Program-made: the position numbers and the translations under genes | Notes under the pieces: generated by a model | What the model was told of the DNA's origin: nothing | The model's database searches: none | The model's input: the letters and a program-made list of their open reading frames with translations, nothing else | Origin: CAJLIR01 sp964408085 | GTDB lineage: Bacteria; Bacillota_I; Bacilli_A; RF39; UBA660 | DNA length: 64,000 bases | NCBI GenBank assembly: GCA_964408085.1 | Contig: CAYOYB010000005.1 | Coordinates: 1 to 64,000 of the forward strand | Direction of reading: 5' to 3' | In this document: in pieces, positions 9,042 through 17,379 of the stretch | How the letters are laid out: each line of letters starts with the position of its first letter | Numbering within the stretch: position 1 is the first letter of the stretch

Positions 9042-10850
9042 CTATGGTCTTCTACCTGGTCCATTTGGTCCCATATTCATTCCTTGATTAAAACCACCTG
9101 AACTACCTACATTAGTAATCGTACTATTTGTTATAAAAGTAGTATATTTACTTCCATTTTTATAACCACCATTACTATACAAACCATTAAATTCTTCACT
9201 TGTTGAATTTCCACCTGTATATATAGTATAAGTTTCATTTAATTTTAGATTTGGTGTTGAAATAACTAAATTTTGATATCTTTTATTAGCTTTATACGTA
9301 ATTACTTCTGTACCATTGCTATCAAAAATACTAATCAATTCATCTGTATTAATATTTTTAGAAAAATTAATCATAACAGAGTTTTGCGTTGAACTATTTG
9401 ATAAACCTTGTGCCATACCACTACTACCACTAGCAATAAAAGTTCCACCTGTAATTTTAAATTCTCTATCATAATCTATTGCTCCATTACCACTATCAGT
9501 AGGACCATTAACAATTACTGTACCACCTGTCATATAAATACTTCCGTTAGCGTCAATTCCGTCACCACTAGCATCAACAAAAATATTTCCGCCATTAATT
9601 TGAATTTTAGAATTTCCGTTGCCTTCAAAATTATTCATACCAGGTCGATTATTCATAGAGGATGCATCATTACCACCAGCTGCATTTATACCATCATCAC
9701 TAGAAGCAAGATTAATAATTCCATCATTTATAGTAATACTCTCTGCTTCAAGTCCTTCATAACTTTTTTGAATATTAATATCTCCACCATCAATAATAAG
9801 TTCATTATCAGCATGAACACCATCATCACCACTATTAATAATAAAATTACCATTAGAAATTCCAACATACTCATTAGAATGAATTGAATCATCTGACGAA
9901 TCTATTATAAATTGGCCATTATTAATAACAATATTATTAATAGCTTTTAGACCTTTAGCACTACCACTATCATCATTTTTAACTGAATCATTCTTTTTAT
10001 ATGGATTTCCCCATTTACCCCAATTTACATTTTCTGAACTAGAATTAACACTTCCTCCACCAGTTTTAATATTAAAATTACCATTATTAATAACTAAATC
10101 TGTTTCGGCTTGAATTCCATCATTAGTAGCAACAATATTAAATTCGCCATTTTCAATTAATATATAACCTAGTTTATTATCACTACTATTAGTTGCTTTT
10201 AAACCATCACCTAAAGAATTTATATCAAAATTACCATTTATAATTACTAATGAATCTTTACCACGAATCGCATCATCAACTGCTTCTATTTCATAAATAC
10301 CATCAATAATTTTTAAGTTATCTTTTGAAGCAATGCCATCCTGATAGTTAGCCGATACAACTAACTTTCCACTACCATCTAAAATTAAGTCATCTTTACT
10401 AAAAATAGTGGCATTCGGTTCTCCATCTAAATCGACAGTATAATTATCCCCATCTGTCAAATGATTAACACTGTCACTAGCAAGTTCAATGTAAACTTGT
10501 TTAGCATTTTCTATCATAATTGCTGGTCCAGTTTTATTAGTAATATCTACATTATTTAAAATTAACTTAACACTATCTTTAGTATCAATATAAATTTGTC
10601 CATTAGGAATAGTACCTTTTAAGGTATACACACCACCATTTTTAATCGTTAAAGTTTCTGTTAATTCAATGTCAAAATTTTTTAGAACAGAATAATCAAT
10701 ATCAGCAATGTTATCAGAATCAGCAACAGTATCAATATCTAAAACTTTATTAACATCATCATTTTCATTTTTCTGTTTATTTAATAAATAATAAATAGCA
10801 AGCACAACAAATAATAAACCAATAATAATTATTAATTTTTTACCTTTCAT
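9042..10850 (-). CDS. Membrane-anchored carbohydrate-binding protein, DUF4353/CotH-associated type
   Basis: A 602-aa protein with one N-terminal membrane segment (residues 5-23) and a long extracellular region. The body is built of short repeats of the form [IV]-x-[IV]-N-x-G-x-[IF]-x-[IV] with DDG/DDGI turns (about residues 60-470), typical of a parallel beta-helix and of the DUF4353 carbohydrate-binding-domain family. It ends in a Gly/Asn/Met/Pro-rich tail. It is last in an operon with a VTC-domain polymerase and a DUF4956 membrane protein, 5 nt after the latter. That grouping is often seen in Bacillota and suggests a cell-surface polymer role, which is inference. Confidence 0.75.
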   Translation of the reverse strand: MKGKKLIIIIGLLFVVLAIYYLLNKQKNENDDVNKVLDIDTVADSDNIADIDYSVLKNFDIELTETLTIKNGGVYTLKGTIPNGQIYIDTKDSVKLILNNVDITNKTGPAIMIENAKQVYIELASDSVNHLTDGDNYTVDLDGEPNATIFSKDDLILDGSGKLVVSANYQDGIASKDNLKIIDGIYEIEAVDDAIRGKDSLVIINGNFDINSLGDGLKATNSSDNKLGYILIENGEFNIVATNDGIQAETDLVINNGNFNIKTGGGSVNSSSENVNWGKWGNPYKKNDSVKNDDSGSAKGLKAINNIVINNGQFIIDSSDDSIHSNEYVGISNGNFIINSGDDGVHADNELIIDGGDINIQKSYEGLEAESITINDGIINLASSDDGINAAGGNDASSMNNRPGMNNFEGNGNSKIQINGGNIFVDASGDGIDANGSIYMTGGTVIVNGPTDSGNGAIDYDREFKITGGTFIASGSSGMAQGLSNSSTQNSVMINFSKNINTDELISIFDSNGTEVITYKANKRYQNLVISTPNLKLNETYTIYTGGNSTSEEFNGLYSNGGYKNGSKYTTFITNSTITNVGSSGGFNQGMNMGPNGPGRRP

Positions 10851-10855
10851 AACTA

Positions 10856-11533
10856 CTATAACTCCATTTCAGAAACAGAATTAGTCAATGATATAGTCAA
10901 ATTTCCATTTCGACATCTTAGTGTATCAATAAATTCTTTTTCATTAATATTTTTTAACAATTTAACACTATATTTTAATTCAAACATACTCCCCATATTA
11001 GTTGTTTTAACTTGTTCTAAATTAATATCTTTAGTAAACTTTATAAAGATATCATCGAATACATCAGTATAATCTAAATCTTCAGGAATAGTTATTTTTA
11101 AAATTTTTACCATATCCTTGGTTTCACCAAATTTAGTATACATTAAAATAATTATAACTAAACAAATAATCAATGTTATTAAAATCGCAAACAATATTTG
11201 ACCCATGCCTATTGATAAACCTATTGCCATTGATAAAAAAATACTCGCAATTTCTCTTGAATTACCTGGTAAACTTCTAAATCTAATTAAACTAAAAGCA
11301 CCAAGTACTGCTACAGATGTCCCTAAGTTGCCATTAACCATCATCATAACTACTTGAACAAGCAATGGCAAAATAGTCAAAGTAACAACAAAATTTTTAG
11401 AATATTTACCTGTTTTCATGTGTGTAAGTGCTACAATTAAACCTAATATTATTGAAATTCCAAAACAAAGTAAAACTGAACCAATCGATAAAGATTCTGT
11501 TACATCAAAAATACTATTAAACATAATAATCAC
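10856..11533 (-). CDS. DUF4956 integral membrane protein
   Basis: A 225-aa protein with about four transmembrane helices in residues 15-140 and a soluble C-terminal alpha/beta domain. The conserved stretch GAFSLIRFRSLPGNSREIAS after the second helix pair is diagnostic of DUF4956. Function is not established; members sit next to VTC-domain polyphosphate polymerases, as here. The GTG start at 11533 overlaps the TGA stop of the VTC gene (GTGA), implying translational coupling. Confidence 0.85.
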   Translation of the reverse strand: MIIMFNSIFDVTESLSIGSVLLCFGISIILGLIVALTHMKTGKYSKNFVVTLTILPLLVQVVMMMVNGNLGTSVAVLGAFSLIRFRSLPGNSREIASIFLSMAIGLSIGMGQILFAILITLIICLVIIILMYTKFGETKDMVKILKITIPEDLDYTDVFDDIFIKFTKDINLEQVKTTNMGSMFELKYSVKLLKNINEKEFIDTLRCRNGNLTISLTNSVSEMEL

Positions 11534-12225
11534 GCTTCCTTCTTAAATATTTGTTTTTGATAAACCATACCATACTTCGAAAATGATGTAGGATAAATTT
11601 TTAAACTAGATAAAAGATTAACAAACCATAGTGGAAAAGAGCCTAATGTTTTTACTTCCATTATATATTCACCATTTTTAAGTAACAAACTACCACTATC
11701 ACCATTTTCTATATATAAATTATCTGTTCGACTACGAATATTTTTATCAAAAGTTAATCGAAAATCTTTATTTTCTAACCCCTTATAAGAATGCCTATCA
11801 TAAGCTAAAAATACTTTTGGTTTTAAATTATATAATTTAAAACAATAATCAATCTCATTCATAATCTGTTTATTACAATCTGGATACTTCCCTGTTTCTA
11901 AATATATATAAAAATCTTTAAGTGGAATACAAATTCTTCTTTTTCCAACTATTCCCTTATATTTCTTTTTTATTTCTAAAAATACCTTACTATTCTTTTT
12001 AGGTACTCCATAACTTCTAAGTCGAATTTTTTCTTTATATATAGGTTTTTCTATTGATCTATTTACTAACAAATAGTCATCTGTATCAAAATATATATTG
12101 CAAATAGTACTATAATCATAAGTATCAACCTCTATATAATCCTTAGATTTCTCTATTAATAATTTATATTGTTCTTCACTTAATAAATATTTTTTTTCGA
12201 CTCTTCTAAAAACATTTATGCCCAA
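11530..12225 (-). CDS. VTC-domain protein (polyphosphate polymerase type)
   Basis: A 231-aa soluble triphosphate-tunnel-fold protein. Basic tunnel motifs are visible: RRVEKKYLL, NIYFDT, KIRLRSYG, FLEIKKKYKGIVGKRR, AYDRHSY, RLTFD, IMEVKT and SKYG, matching the catalytic VTC domain that makes polyphosphate from ATP. I start at TTG 12225, preceded by AGGAGG at 6 nt; the open frame continues upstream to 12342, but that part has no ribosome site and does not resemble the family. First gene of the VTC-DUF4956-DUF4353 operon. Confidence 0.85.
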   Translation of the reverse strand: MGINVFRRVEKKYLLSEEQYKLLIEKSKDYIEVDTYDYSTICNIYFDTDDYLLVNRSIEKPIYKEKIRLRSYGVPKKNSKVFLEIKKKYKGIVGKRRICIPLKDFYIYLETGKYPDCNKQIMNEIDYCFKLYNLKPKVFLAYDRHSYKGLENKDFRLTFDKNIRSRTDNLYIENGDSGSLLLKNGEYIMEVKTLGSFPLWFVNLLSSLKIYPTSFSKYGMVYQKQIFKKEA

Positions 12226-12428
12226 AATACACCTCCTCGACAATTTAATCTTAATATAAATTATTGAATAAAACGTGTTATTATGGTGTATTTTTTGTGA
12301 AAAACATAATTTAATAAAAATAAATTTATCATAAAAAACCACAAGTGTGATAAATTATAATAGATTAAATGAAGAGATAAATAAGTATAAAAATAAGGCA
12401 TTTTTATAAGATATGTCTTTTTATATGG

Positions 12429-12434
12429 TATAAT
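12429..12434 (+). promoter_or_regulatory. -10 element of the metallopeptidase-Fic operon
   Basis: TATAAT ending 17 nt before the GTG at 12452, so the leader would be only about 11 nt and contain AGGTGA. No convincing -35 is visible. This placement argues against the alternative GTG at 12443. Confidence 0.5.
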
Positions 12435-12451
12435 ACTTATAGGTGATAGCT

Positions 12452-13132
12452 GTGAATAAATGGATTTGTGCAGACAGTAATAAAAATTATCAAAACGAAA
12501 TAGAAAGTATATTAGTTTCTAGAAAACAAGAGATATTAGATTTTTTTAATGTAGAAGATAATGGACAATTTAATTTTAATATATATATTTATGATACTAT
12601 CGAAGGTTTAGTAGAAGGAATGAAAAATCGTGGTTTTGATAGTATGCCTAAATATATGTGTGCTTGTTATAAAGATGAAGATAATTCTTTGAACTTTTTC
12701 GAACCAAAAGATAATCCTAATGACAATGAATGGAGCAAAGAAGAATATAAAAATGTTATTTTTCATGAAGAAATTCATGCGATTCAAAATATTATATATG
12801 GAAGTCAACCAGAATGGCTAACTGAAGGTGTTGCAGTATATTTAGATGAAACTTATAGTAAAGGTATTAAATACTTACTTGATGAATATATTAATAAAAT
12901 TGATATTCCTCAAATGTACGAGTTAGAAAATGAATTTGGTTTTCATAATTATAATAGCTATGATTATGCTTATTTAATGGTGAGTTATTTAATAGAGACT
13001 CTAGGAAAAGAAGCATTTTTAATAGCAATAAAATCGGAAAAAATAATCAAGGAATTAAGTAAAGATTTAGTTGTTAAATCCGTAGACTATTACAACAGAA
13101 AATTTACAAATGCAGATTTTAAAAGGAGATAA
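12452..13132 (+). CDS. Putative zinc metallopeptidase (HExxH, gluzincin-like)
   Basis: A 226-aa soluble protein. FHEEIHAIQ (about residue 110) is an HExxH zinc site, and the Glu in PEWLTEGVAVYLDE, about 20 residues later, fits the third ligand of gluzincin/MA-clan peptidases. No signal peptide, so it probably acts in the cytoplasm. Start is GTG 12452 with AGGTGA 5 nt upstream; GTG 12443 is in frame but lies inside that site. It is followed after 3 nt by a Fic gene, so the two are co-transcribed. Substrate unknown. Confidence 0.7.
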   Translation: MNKWICADSNKNYQNEIESILVSRKQEILDFFNVEDNGQFNFNIYIYDTIEGLVEGMKNRGFDSMPKYMCACYKDEDNSLNFFEPKDNPNDNEWSKEEYKNVIFHEEIHAIQNIIYGSQPEWLTEGVAVYLDETYSKGIKYLLDEYINKIDIPQMYELENEFGFHNYNSYDYAYLMVSYLIETLGKEAFLIAIKSEKIIKELSKDLVVKSVDYYNRKFTNADFKRR

Positions 13133-13135
13133 CTT

Positions 13136-13879
13136 ATGAATATAAATAAAATTAAAAAGGAATTAATTGCTCAAAAAGAATCAAAATTTAAAGGAAATAT
13201 TTATCATTATTCTCAAGTCAATTTTTCTTATAACTCAAATAAAATTGAAGGTAGTAAGTTAACCAGTGAGCAAACTGAAGCAATATTTGATACTTTATCT
13301 TTTATTCCTAAAAATGACGACTTGATTAAATTAGATGATTTAACAGAATCTAAAAATCATTTTAAATTATTTGATTATATGTTAGACAATGTTGATGAGT
13401 ATTTATCTAAAGAAATGATTATAGAAATGAATAAAATACTAAAAAGAAATACTAGTGATGAAGAAAATCCTAGATATAATGTTGGTGGATTTAAAATAAT
13501 TCCTAATATGATAGGGCTTGTTAATGTTATTAATACTACTGCGCCAGAGGAAGTAGAAAAAGAAATTGATATTCTTCTTGATAATTATAATAAAAAGACT
13601 TGTATTACTTTAGAGGATATTATTGATTTTCATTATAAATTTGAGAAAATTCATCCCTTTGGAGATGGAAATGGAAGAGTTGGAAGAATAATTATGTTTA
13701 AGGAATGTTTAAGAAATAATATTATGCCATTTATTGTATTAGATGATGATAAACCTTATTATATGAGAGGGTTAAAGGAATATGAAAATGATAAAATGTT
13801 TTTGATTGATACAATTAAACATGAACAAGATTTATATAAAAAAATTTGCGTAGAATTATTAAATTTTAAAATAGATTAA
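13136..13879 (+). CDS. Fic-domain protein (probable AMP transferase), self-inhibited class
   Basis: A 247-aa protein. The catalytic loop HPFGDGNGRVGR (about residues 179-190) is the complete HxFx(D/E)GNGRxxR motif, so the enzyme should be able to transfer AMP or a related nucleotide moiety. SNKIEG near residue 35 matches the [S/T]xxxE[G/N] inhibitory motif located before the Fic core (class II), implying autoregulation without a separate antitoxin. A typical Bacillota Fic of this size. Co-transcribed with the upstream metallopeptidase, 3 nt apart, with AAGGAG at the junction. Confidence 0.92.
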   Translation: MNINKIKKELIAQKESKFKGNIYHYSQVNFSYNSNKIEGSKLTSEQTEAIFDTLSFIPKNDDLIKLDDLTESKNHFKLFDYMLDNVDEYLSKEMIIEMNKILKRNTSDEENPRYNVGGFKIIPNMIGLVNVINTTAPEEVEKEIDILLDNYNKKTCITLEDIIDFHYKFEKIHPFGDGNGRVGRIIMFKECLRNNIMPFIVLDDDKPYYMRGLKEYENDKMFLIDTIKHEQDLYKKICVELLNFKID

Positions 13880-13898
13880 AATTAATAAAAATTTAAAG

Positions 13899-13923
13899 CA
13901 TCCTATAAAAATAGGATGTTTTT
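13899..13923 (+). terminator. Terminator after fic
   Basis: CATCCTAT / ATAGGATG with a 4-nt loop, followed by five T. Lies 20 nt past the Fic stop. The rest of 13924-14092 holds nothing I can call. Confidence 0.8.
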
Positions 13924-14092
13924 ATATGCTCTAAAGTATTATAAAATTTTTTATCAGCTTACTATATAAAATGTTTTATTTAATTTACTACCAAATTACT
14001 ACTTTACGAATATATGCTAAGAATATTTTATTAGTTTCTTTTTTTATCATTATATTTAGGAGGTCTTTATCACATATTTTTTAACAACTAGA

Positions 14093-14122
14093 GTTTGCAA
14101 ACAAATTATTCTATGATAAAAT
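14093..14122 (+). promoter_or_regulatory. Promoter with overlapping palindrome, Ham1-like gene
   Basis: -35 TTGCAA (14095-14100), 16-nt spacer, -10 TAAAAT (14117-14122). The -35 is embedded in the perfect palindrome GTTTGCAAAC (14093-14102), which may be a repressor site. GTTTGCAA recurs just past the gene at about 14797. Confidence 0.5.
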
Positions 14123-14146
14123 ATAGTTAATCAGGGAGGTTTTTAA

Positions 14147-14767
14147 ATGAAAGAGTCGGAGTTAATAAAACTTAGAAATGAAATAGTATTTGTTACAAGT
14201 AATAAAGGAAAAGTTGCATCAGCTCAAAGACAATTAACTGATATTAAATTAGAAATATTTGATTATGATTTAGTTGAACCTAGAAGTGATGACGTTAGAG
14301 TAATAGCAGAGCATAAAGTTAGACAGGCATATGAAATTGTAAAAAAACCATGTATTGCCTTAGATGCAGGTTTCTTTATAGAAGAATTAAATGGTTTCCC
14401 TAGAGCTTTTGTAAATTTTGCTTTAGATACTTTAGGAATAGAAGGAATATTGAAACAGATGCAAGGCATTAAAAATAGAAAATGTGCTTTTAAAGAATGC
14501 TTGTCATATTATGATGGACAAAATATATTATATTTTAATGGAAATCAAGAAGGAGAATTATCTACAACAATAAGAGGAAATGACACTGATAAAAAATGGT
14601 CTGATTTATGGTATATATTTATACCATATGGATATAATAAAACATTAGTTGAGATGAGTGAAGAAGAAAGAAATAATAGAATTAGATGTCCACAAAATAC
14701 TAGTGCTATGGAAGAATTTGTAGATTACTATCATAGTTCTAGACAATTAGTAAAAATTAAAAATTAA
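14147..14767 (+). CDS. Ham1/RdgB-family non-canonical NTP pyrophosphatase
   Basis: A 206-aa cytoplasmic enzyme. FVTSNKGKVASAQ at the N-terminus is the family's nucleotide-binding signature, and ALDAGFFIEELNGFPRAF carries the catalytic Asp/Glu cluster that in relatives coordinates Mg. Relatives hydrolyse ITP, XTP and dITP to the monophosphate, removing mutagenic purines. The C-terminal half is divergent, so substrate preference is uncertain. ATG has GGGAGG 8 nt upstream. It is monocistronic between its own promoter and terminator. Confidence 0.82.
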   Translation: MKESELIKLRNEIVFVTSNKGKVASAQRQLTDIKLEIFDYDLVEPRSDDVRVIAEHKVRQAYEIVKKPCIALDAGFFIEELNGFPRAFVNFALDTLGIEGILKQMQGIKNRKCAFKECLSYYDGQNILYFNGNQEGELSTTIRGNDTDKKWSDLWYIFIPYGYNKTLVEMSEEERNNRIRCPQNTSAMEEFVDYYHSSRQLVKIKN

Positions 14768-14775
14768 CAAATGTG

Positions 14776-14796
14776 AATCGCAATAATGCGATTTTT
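14776..14796 (+). terminator. Terminator after the Ham1-like gene
   Basis: AATCGCA / TGCGATT around a 4-nt loop, followed by TTT; 9 nt past the stop codon. The rest of the stretch to 15003 contains a short palindrome (TAGTGGC/GCCACTA near 14909) and no gene. Confidence 0.75.
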
Positions 14797-15003
14797 GTTT
14801 GCAAGAATTTAATTCATAGTTTTAAAATCACTATCTTTCAGTAACTGCTAAATTTTTGTAAATTGATATTCTACATGCTATACTATTCCCTATTATAAAA
14901 AATACTTTAGTGGCTATGCCACTAGTCTCAATCATGAATATTATTTTATTACGGGGTATTCTTTAAAATATCTAAACATTTAACAATCTATAAAAAATAT
15001 AAA

Positions 15004-15027
15004 AAATTTGAATTTACATTCAAATTT
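15004..15027 (-). terminator. Terminator of the IbrA-GNAT-IbrB operon
   Basis: Perfect 10-bp arms AAATTTGAAT / ATTCAAATTT with a 4-nt loop; the minus strand then runs into six T. Just beyond the stop codon at 15035. Confidence 0.75.
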
Positions 15028-15034
15028 AATCGCT

Positions 15035-15565
15035 TTAATTATTTTCATCTTTATAATATTTAGCTTCAAATTCTTCCCATGATTTACTAAAATCATGATT
15101 TTGAAAGGCCTCTTTTAACCCAGTAATCTGTTTAAGTCTAATAACCTCATCTAATTCCATACCAAGTTCGCGACAAATTCTTTCATCACTCCAACCAGTT
15201 TCTGATAAATCTTTAACGATTTTACTCATATCTTTAATTTGATGAGTACCACGTGCTCGATTATGTCTTATTGTTGAAGCCATGCGGTTACTAATATCCT
15301 TTTTTATTTCTACAACAGGTATTAATTTTAAATTAAAAAATTCTTTTGCGCATCTATAACGATGAAAACCATCAACAATAATATATAAATTCTGTTTTTT
15401 ATCATAATATACAACAATAGGTTGTGTATATCCATCTTTTTCAATTGAATGCTTTAATAAAAGTAGCTCTGGTTTTGCAACTTTATTAGGATTATAATCA
15501 TTAGCTACCACTCTATCAATAGGTACCATTTTAACATCCAAAACAGGAAAATCAATTTTACTCAT
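15035..15565 (-). CDS. ParB/sulfiredoxin-fold protein, IbrB-like
   Basis: A 176-aa protein with a ParB-type N-terminal domain: VDGFHRYRCAKEF (about residue 66) is the ParB/Srx active-site box, and IRHNRARGTHQ (about residue 101) the conserved basic box. It is followed by an HTH-like segment (WSDERICRELGMELDEVIRL). The pairing with a DUF3440 PAPS-reductase-like gene two positions upstream is the IbrA-IbrB arrangement known from enterobacteria, where it acts in transcriptional control of Ig-binding-protein genes. Overlaps the preceding GNAT gene by 8 nt. Confidence 0.82.
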   Translation of the reverse strand: MSKIDFPVLDVKMVPIDRVVANDYNPNKVAKPELLLLKHSIEKDGYTQPIVVYYDKKQNLYIIVDGFHRYRCAKEFFNLKLIPVVEIKKDISNRMASTIRHNRARGTHQIKDMSKIVKDLSETGWSDERICRELGMELDEVIRLKQITGLKEAFQNHDFSKSWEEFEAKYYKDENN

Positions 15566-15968
15566 TATTTTTCACCCATAACAAATTTTGATATCTTCCT
15601 TTTTCTCCAATATTTTTAAATCCTAGTTTTAACCAAATTTCTATTTCCTCCGAATTATCAGTTAAAACCTTAATATTTTCCATACAATATAATTTAAATA
15701 ATCGATTACACATAAAATCTAATATTCCCATTTTTTGGTATTTATCAACAGAATATATATCTGTAAAATTAGTATATTCATCACATATACTAACACCACA
15801 AAAACCAGCTAGTTCATCTCCAGAGAAAAATAAATACCATATTTTTTCTTTATCATTAATTAAATAAGGCAAAACTCTTTTATAAATTCTTTCCGCAAAA
15901 TATTTACCCATTATTGAATAAAATTCAACTTTATCATAATTACCCATATATACTTTAACATTATACAT
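15558..15968 (-). CDS. GNAT-like acetyltransferase inside the IbrAB operon
   Basis: A 136-aa protein with a GNAT-like fold: strand-turn-strand IWYLFFSGDELAGFCGVSI, then FTDIYSVDKYQKMGILDFM in place of the acetyl-CoA-binding Q/RxxGxG/A loop, and the C-terminal LKLGFKNIGEKGRYQNLLW typical of the family. ATG 15968 has AAGGGTG 5 nt upstream and overlaps the IbrA-like stop codon; it overlaps the IbrB-like gene downstream too. Tight overlap on both sides means it is part of the system. The CoA loop is weak, so catalysis is uncertain. Confidence 0.65.
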   Translation of the reverse strand: MYNVKVYMGNYDKVEFYSIMGKYFAERIYKRVLPYLINDKEKIWYLFFSGDELAGFCGVSICDEYTNFTDIYSVDKYQKMGILDFMCNRLFKLYCMENIKVLTDNSEEIEIWLKLGFKNIGEKGRYQNLLWVKNNE

Positions 15969-17274
15969 TAAAATCACCCTTACTAAACTCTTTTGAAATA
16001 TTATCTAAATCTTTATCATTATTATTTTCGGACAACAAATTTCGATATTTTTCGCGCAACTGATATAATTTTTTTACATCCGATTTAGTTTGACTAAAAC
16101 TAAGACGCTTCATCCAAAAATCATTATGTTCAATAGCTCTAGCAATTCGACGCCAACTTGCTACTTTTTTAGCGTTCTCTAATTTTTTATCTTCTTCATC
16201 TTTAATATCAGAAACTTTAATTCCATGTCGAGTAGAATACCACTTTAAAAAATTAGAAATTTTATGATAATAATGATCCCTCAATTCTGGAGCATAAAGA
16301 CCTAAACTTTCAAGTAAAAAAACCGCGTATTGTTGCCAAGTCATACTGCTTGGTTTTTCAGTTTTAATCATGCCTAATAAACTAGTTCGACAATAAATAC
16401 TACCAAAATTAACACCATGAACTCTATTTAAAACTTTCTCCCAAGTTTCATACTCCAAACTCTTAAATTGATTTAAACCTTTTCGCTGATCATCACCATA
16501 TGGTTGACAAAGACGTTGTTCATAAATAGGGACACCATTTTTATACATTTGTTCATAAATTTCATTATACTTCAAATTATATTTTGAAACAACTCCCCAT
16601 ATATCAGAAGTACTAAAATCATAAATTGGAAAAAAAGTATAAGTATTAGTATTATGGGTACTATACTTAACCCTAGTTGTCCATTTTTTTCCATCAAAAG
16701 TTTCTTTAGAACGATTAGTAATTGTTCTAAATCTATTCAAACTTTCATCAGTACGTATAGCCACTCCACAGGCAGAAAATCCACCATTTTTGTTATTAAA
16801 CCATTCAGCAAAATAAATAATAAACTGCTCAAATTCCATCCCTTTATAAAACCATGTCCATTCTTTAGGATAATTTTGTTCATTTATAACATATTTATTT
16901 TTAGGCATTTCCCTAACCCATTTTTTCTTATCTAATTTATCCCAACAAATCCATTTAGATTGAATAACGGAAACAGCATTCCTTAAAGATAATGGTAGTG
17001 CAATCCAATACCAATCTTCTAGACAATCACTAACTTCATCAATAAGTTCATATATATGATCAATAGTAGCTTTATATTGGGCTTCAAAATCAACATATAA
17101 AACACTGAATTTTTTATTTAATTCACGAGCTTTTTTAGCTGCAAGTTGCAACATAACACTACTATCTTTACCACCACTTATCGAAAAATAATAATTATCA
17201 AAATGAGTAAAAATATATTCTAATCGTTCAAATGTCGCTGTTAAAACGTCTTTTTCAATATATTTTTTAGGCAT
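15961..17274 (-). CDS. PAPS-reductase-like PP-loop protein, IbrA-like (DUF3440)
   Basis: About 437 aa. The PP-loop SISGGKDSSVMLQLA near the N-terminus marks the adenine-nucleotide alpha-hydrolase/PAPS-reductase fold; a DUF3440-type C-terminus follows with ASWRRIARAIEHNDFWMKRL. No Fe-S Cys cluster typical of assimilatory reductases is evident. With the downstream ParB-like gene it forms an IbrA-IbrB pair. I use ATG 17274 (GGAG 10 nt upstream); GTG 17283 is in frame but lies too near that site. First gene of a three-gene operon behind a perfect inverted repeat. Confidence 0.85.
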   Translation of the reverse strand: MPKKYIEKDVLTATFERLEYIFTHFDNYYFSISGGKDSSVMLQLAAKKARELNKKFSVLYVDFEAQYKATIDHIYELIDEVSDCLEDWYWIALPLSLRNAVSVIQSKWICWDKLDKKKWVREMPKNKYVINEQNYPKEWTWFYKGMEFEQFIIYFAEWFNNKNGGFSACGVAIRTDESLNRFRTITNRSKETFDGKKWTTRVKYSTHNTNTYTFFPIYDFSTSDIWGVVSKYNLKYNEIYEQMYKNGVPIYEQRLCQPYGDDQRKGLNQFKSLEYETWEKVLNRVHGVNFGSIYCRTSLLGMIKTEKPSSMTWQQYAVFLLESLGLYAPELRDHYYHKISNFLKWYSTRHGIKVSDIKDEEDKKLENAKKVASWRRIARAIEHNDFWMKRLSFSQTKSDVKKLYQLREKYRNLLSENNNDKDLDNISKEFSKGDFNV

Positions 17275-17288
17275 ACTCCACACACTCC

Positions 17289-17313
17289 ATAATTGGAAAA
17301 TATTACCAATTAT
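17289..17313 (-). promoter_or_regulatory. Inverted repeat (possible operator) upstream of the IbrA-like gene
   Basis: ATAATTGG and CCAATTAT form perfect 8-bp arms with a 9-nt spacer, located between a TATAAT -10 (around 17320) and the start codon. The position right after the predicted transcript start suits a repressor site or a leader hairpin. Confidence 0.55.
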
Positions 17314-17352
17314 TTTTATTATAACACTTTACAATAAATATTTAAATAAAAA

Positions 17353-17379
17353 AAAGAAAGTCGAATGTTAACTTTCTTT
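17353..17379 (-). terminator. Terminator overlapping the end of the unknown gene after spo0A
   Basis: Minus strand AAAGAAAGT / ACTTTCTTT arms with a 9-nt loop and a following T run. The stop codon of the 17368-18729 gene lies inside the loop. Confidence 0.75.

Noticed and set aside
9408..9887. Long plus-strand open frame opposite the DUF4353 gene
   Set aside because: Composition is Thr/Ile/Asn-Ser repeats mirrored from the beta-helix repeats on the other strand; no ribosome site and no family. A shadow frame.
11530..12342. Longer reading of the VTC gene from 12342
   Set aside because: The 39 extra residues lack a ribosome site and family resemblance, while TTG 12225 has AGGAGG at a proper distance.
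12608..12808. Minus-strand open frame opposite the metallopeptidase
   Set aside because: Phe/Ile-rich complement of the peptidase codons without a ribosome site.
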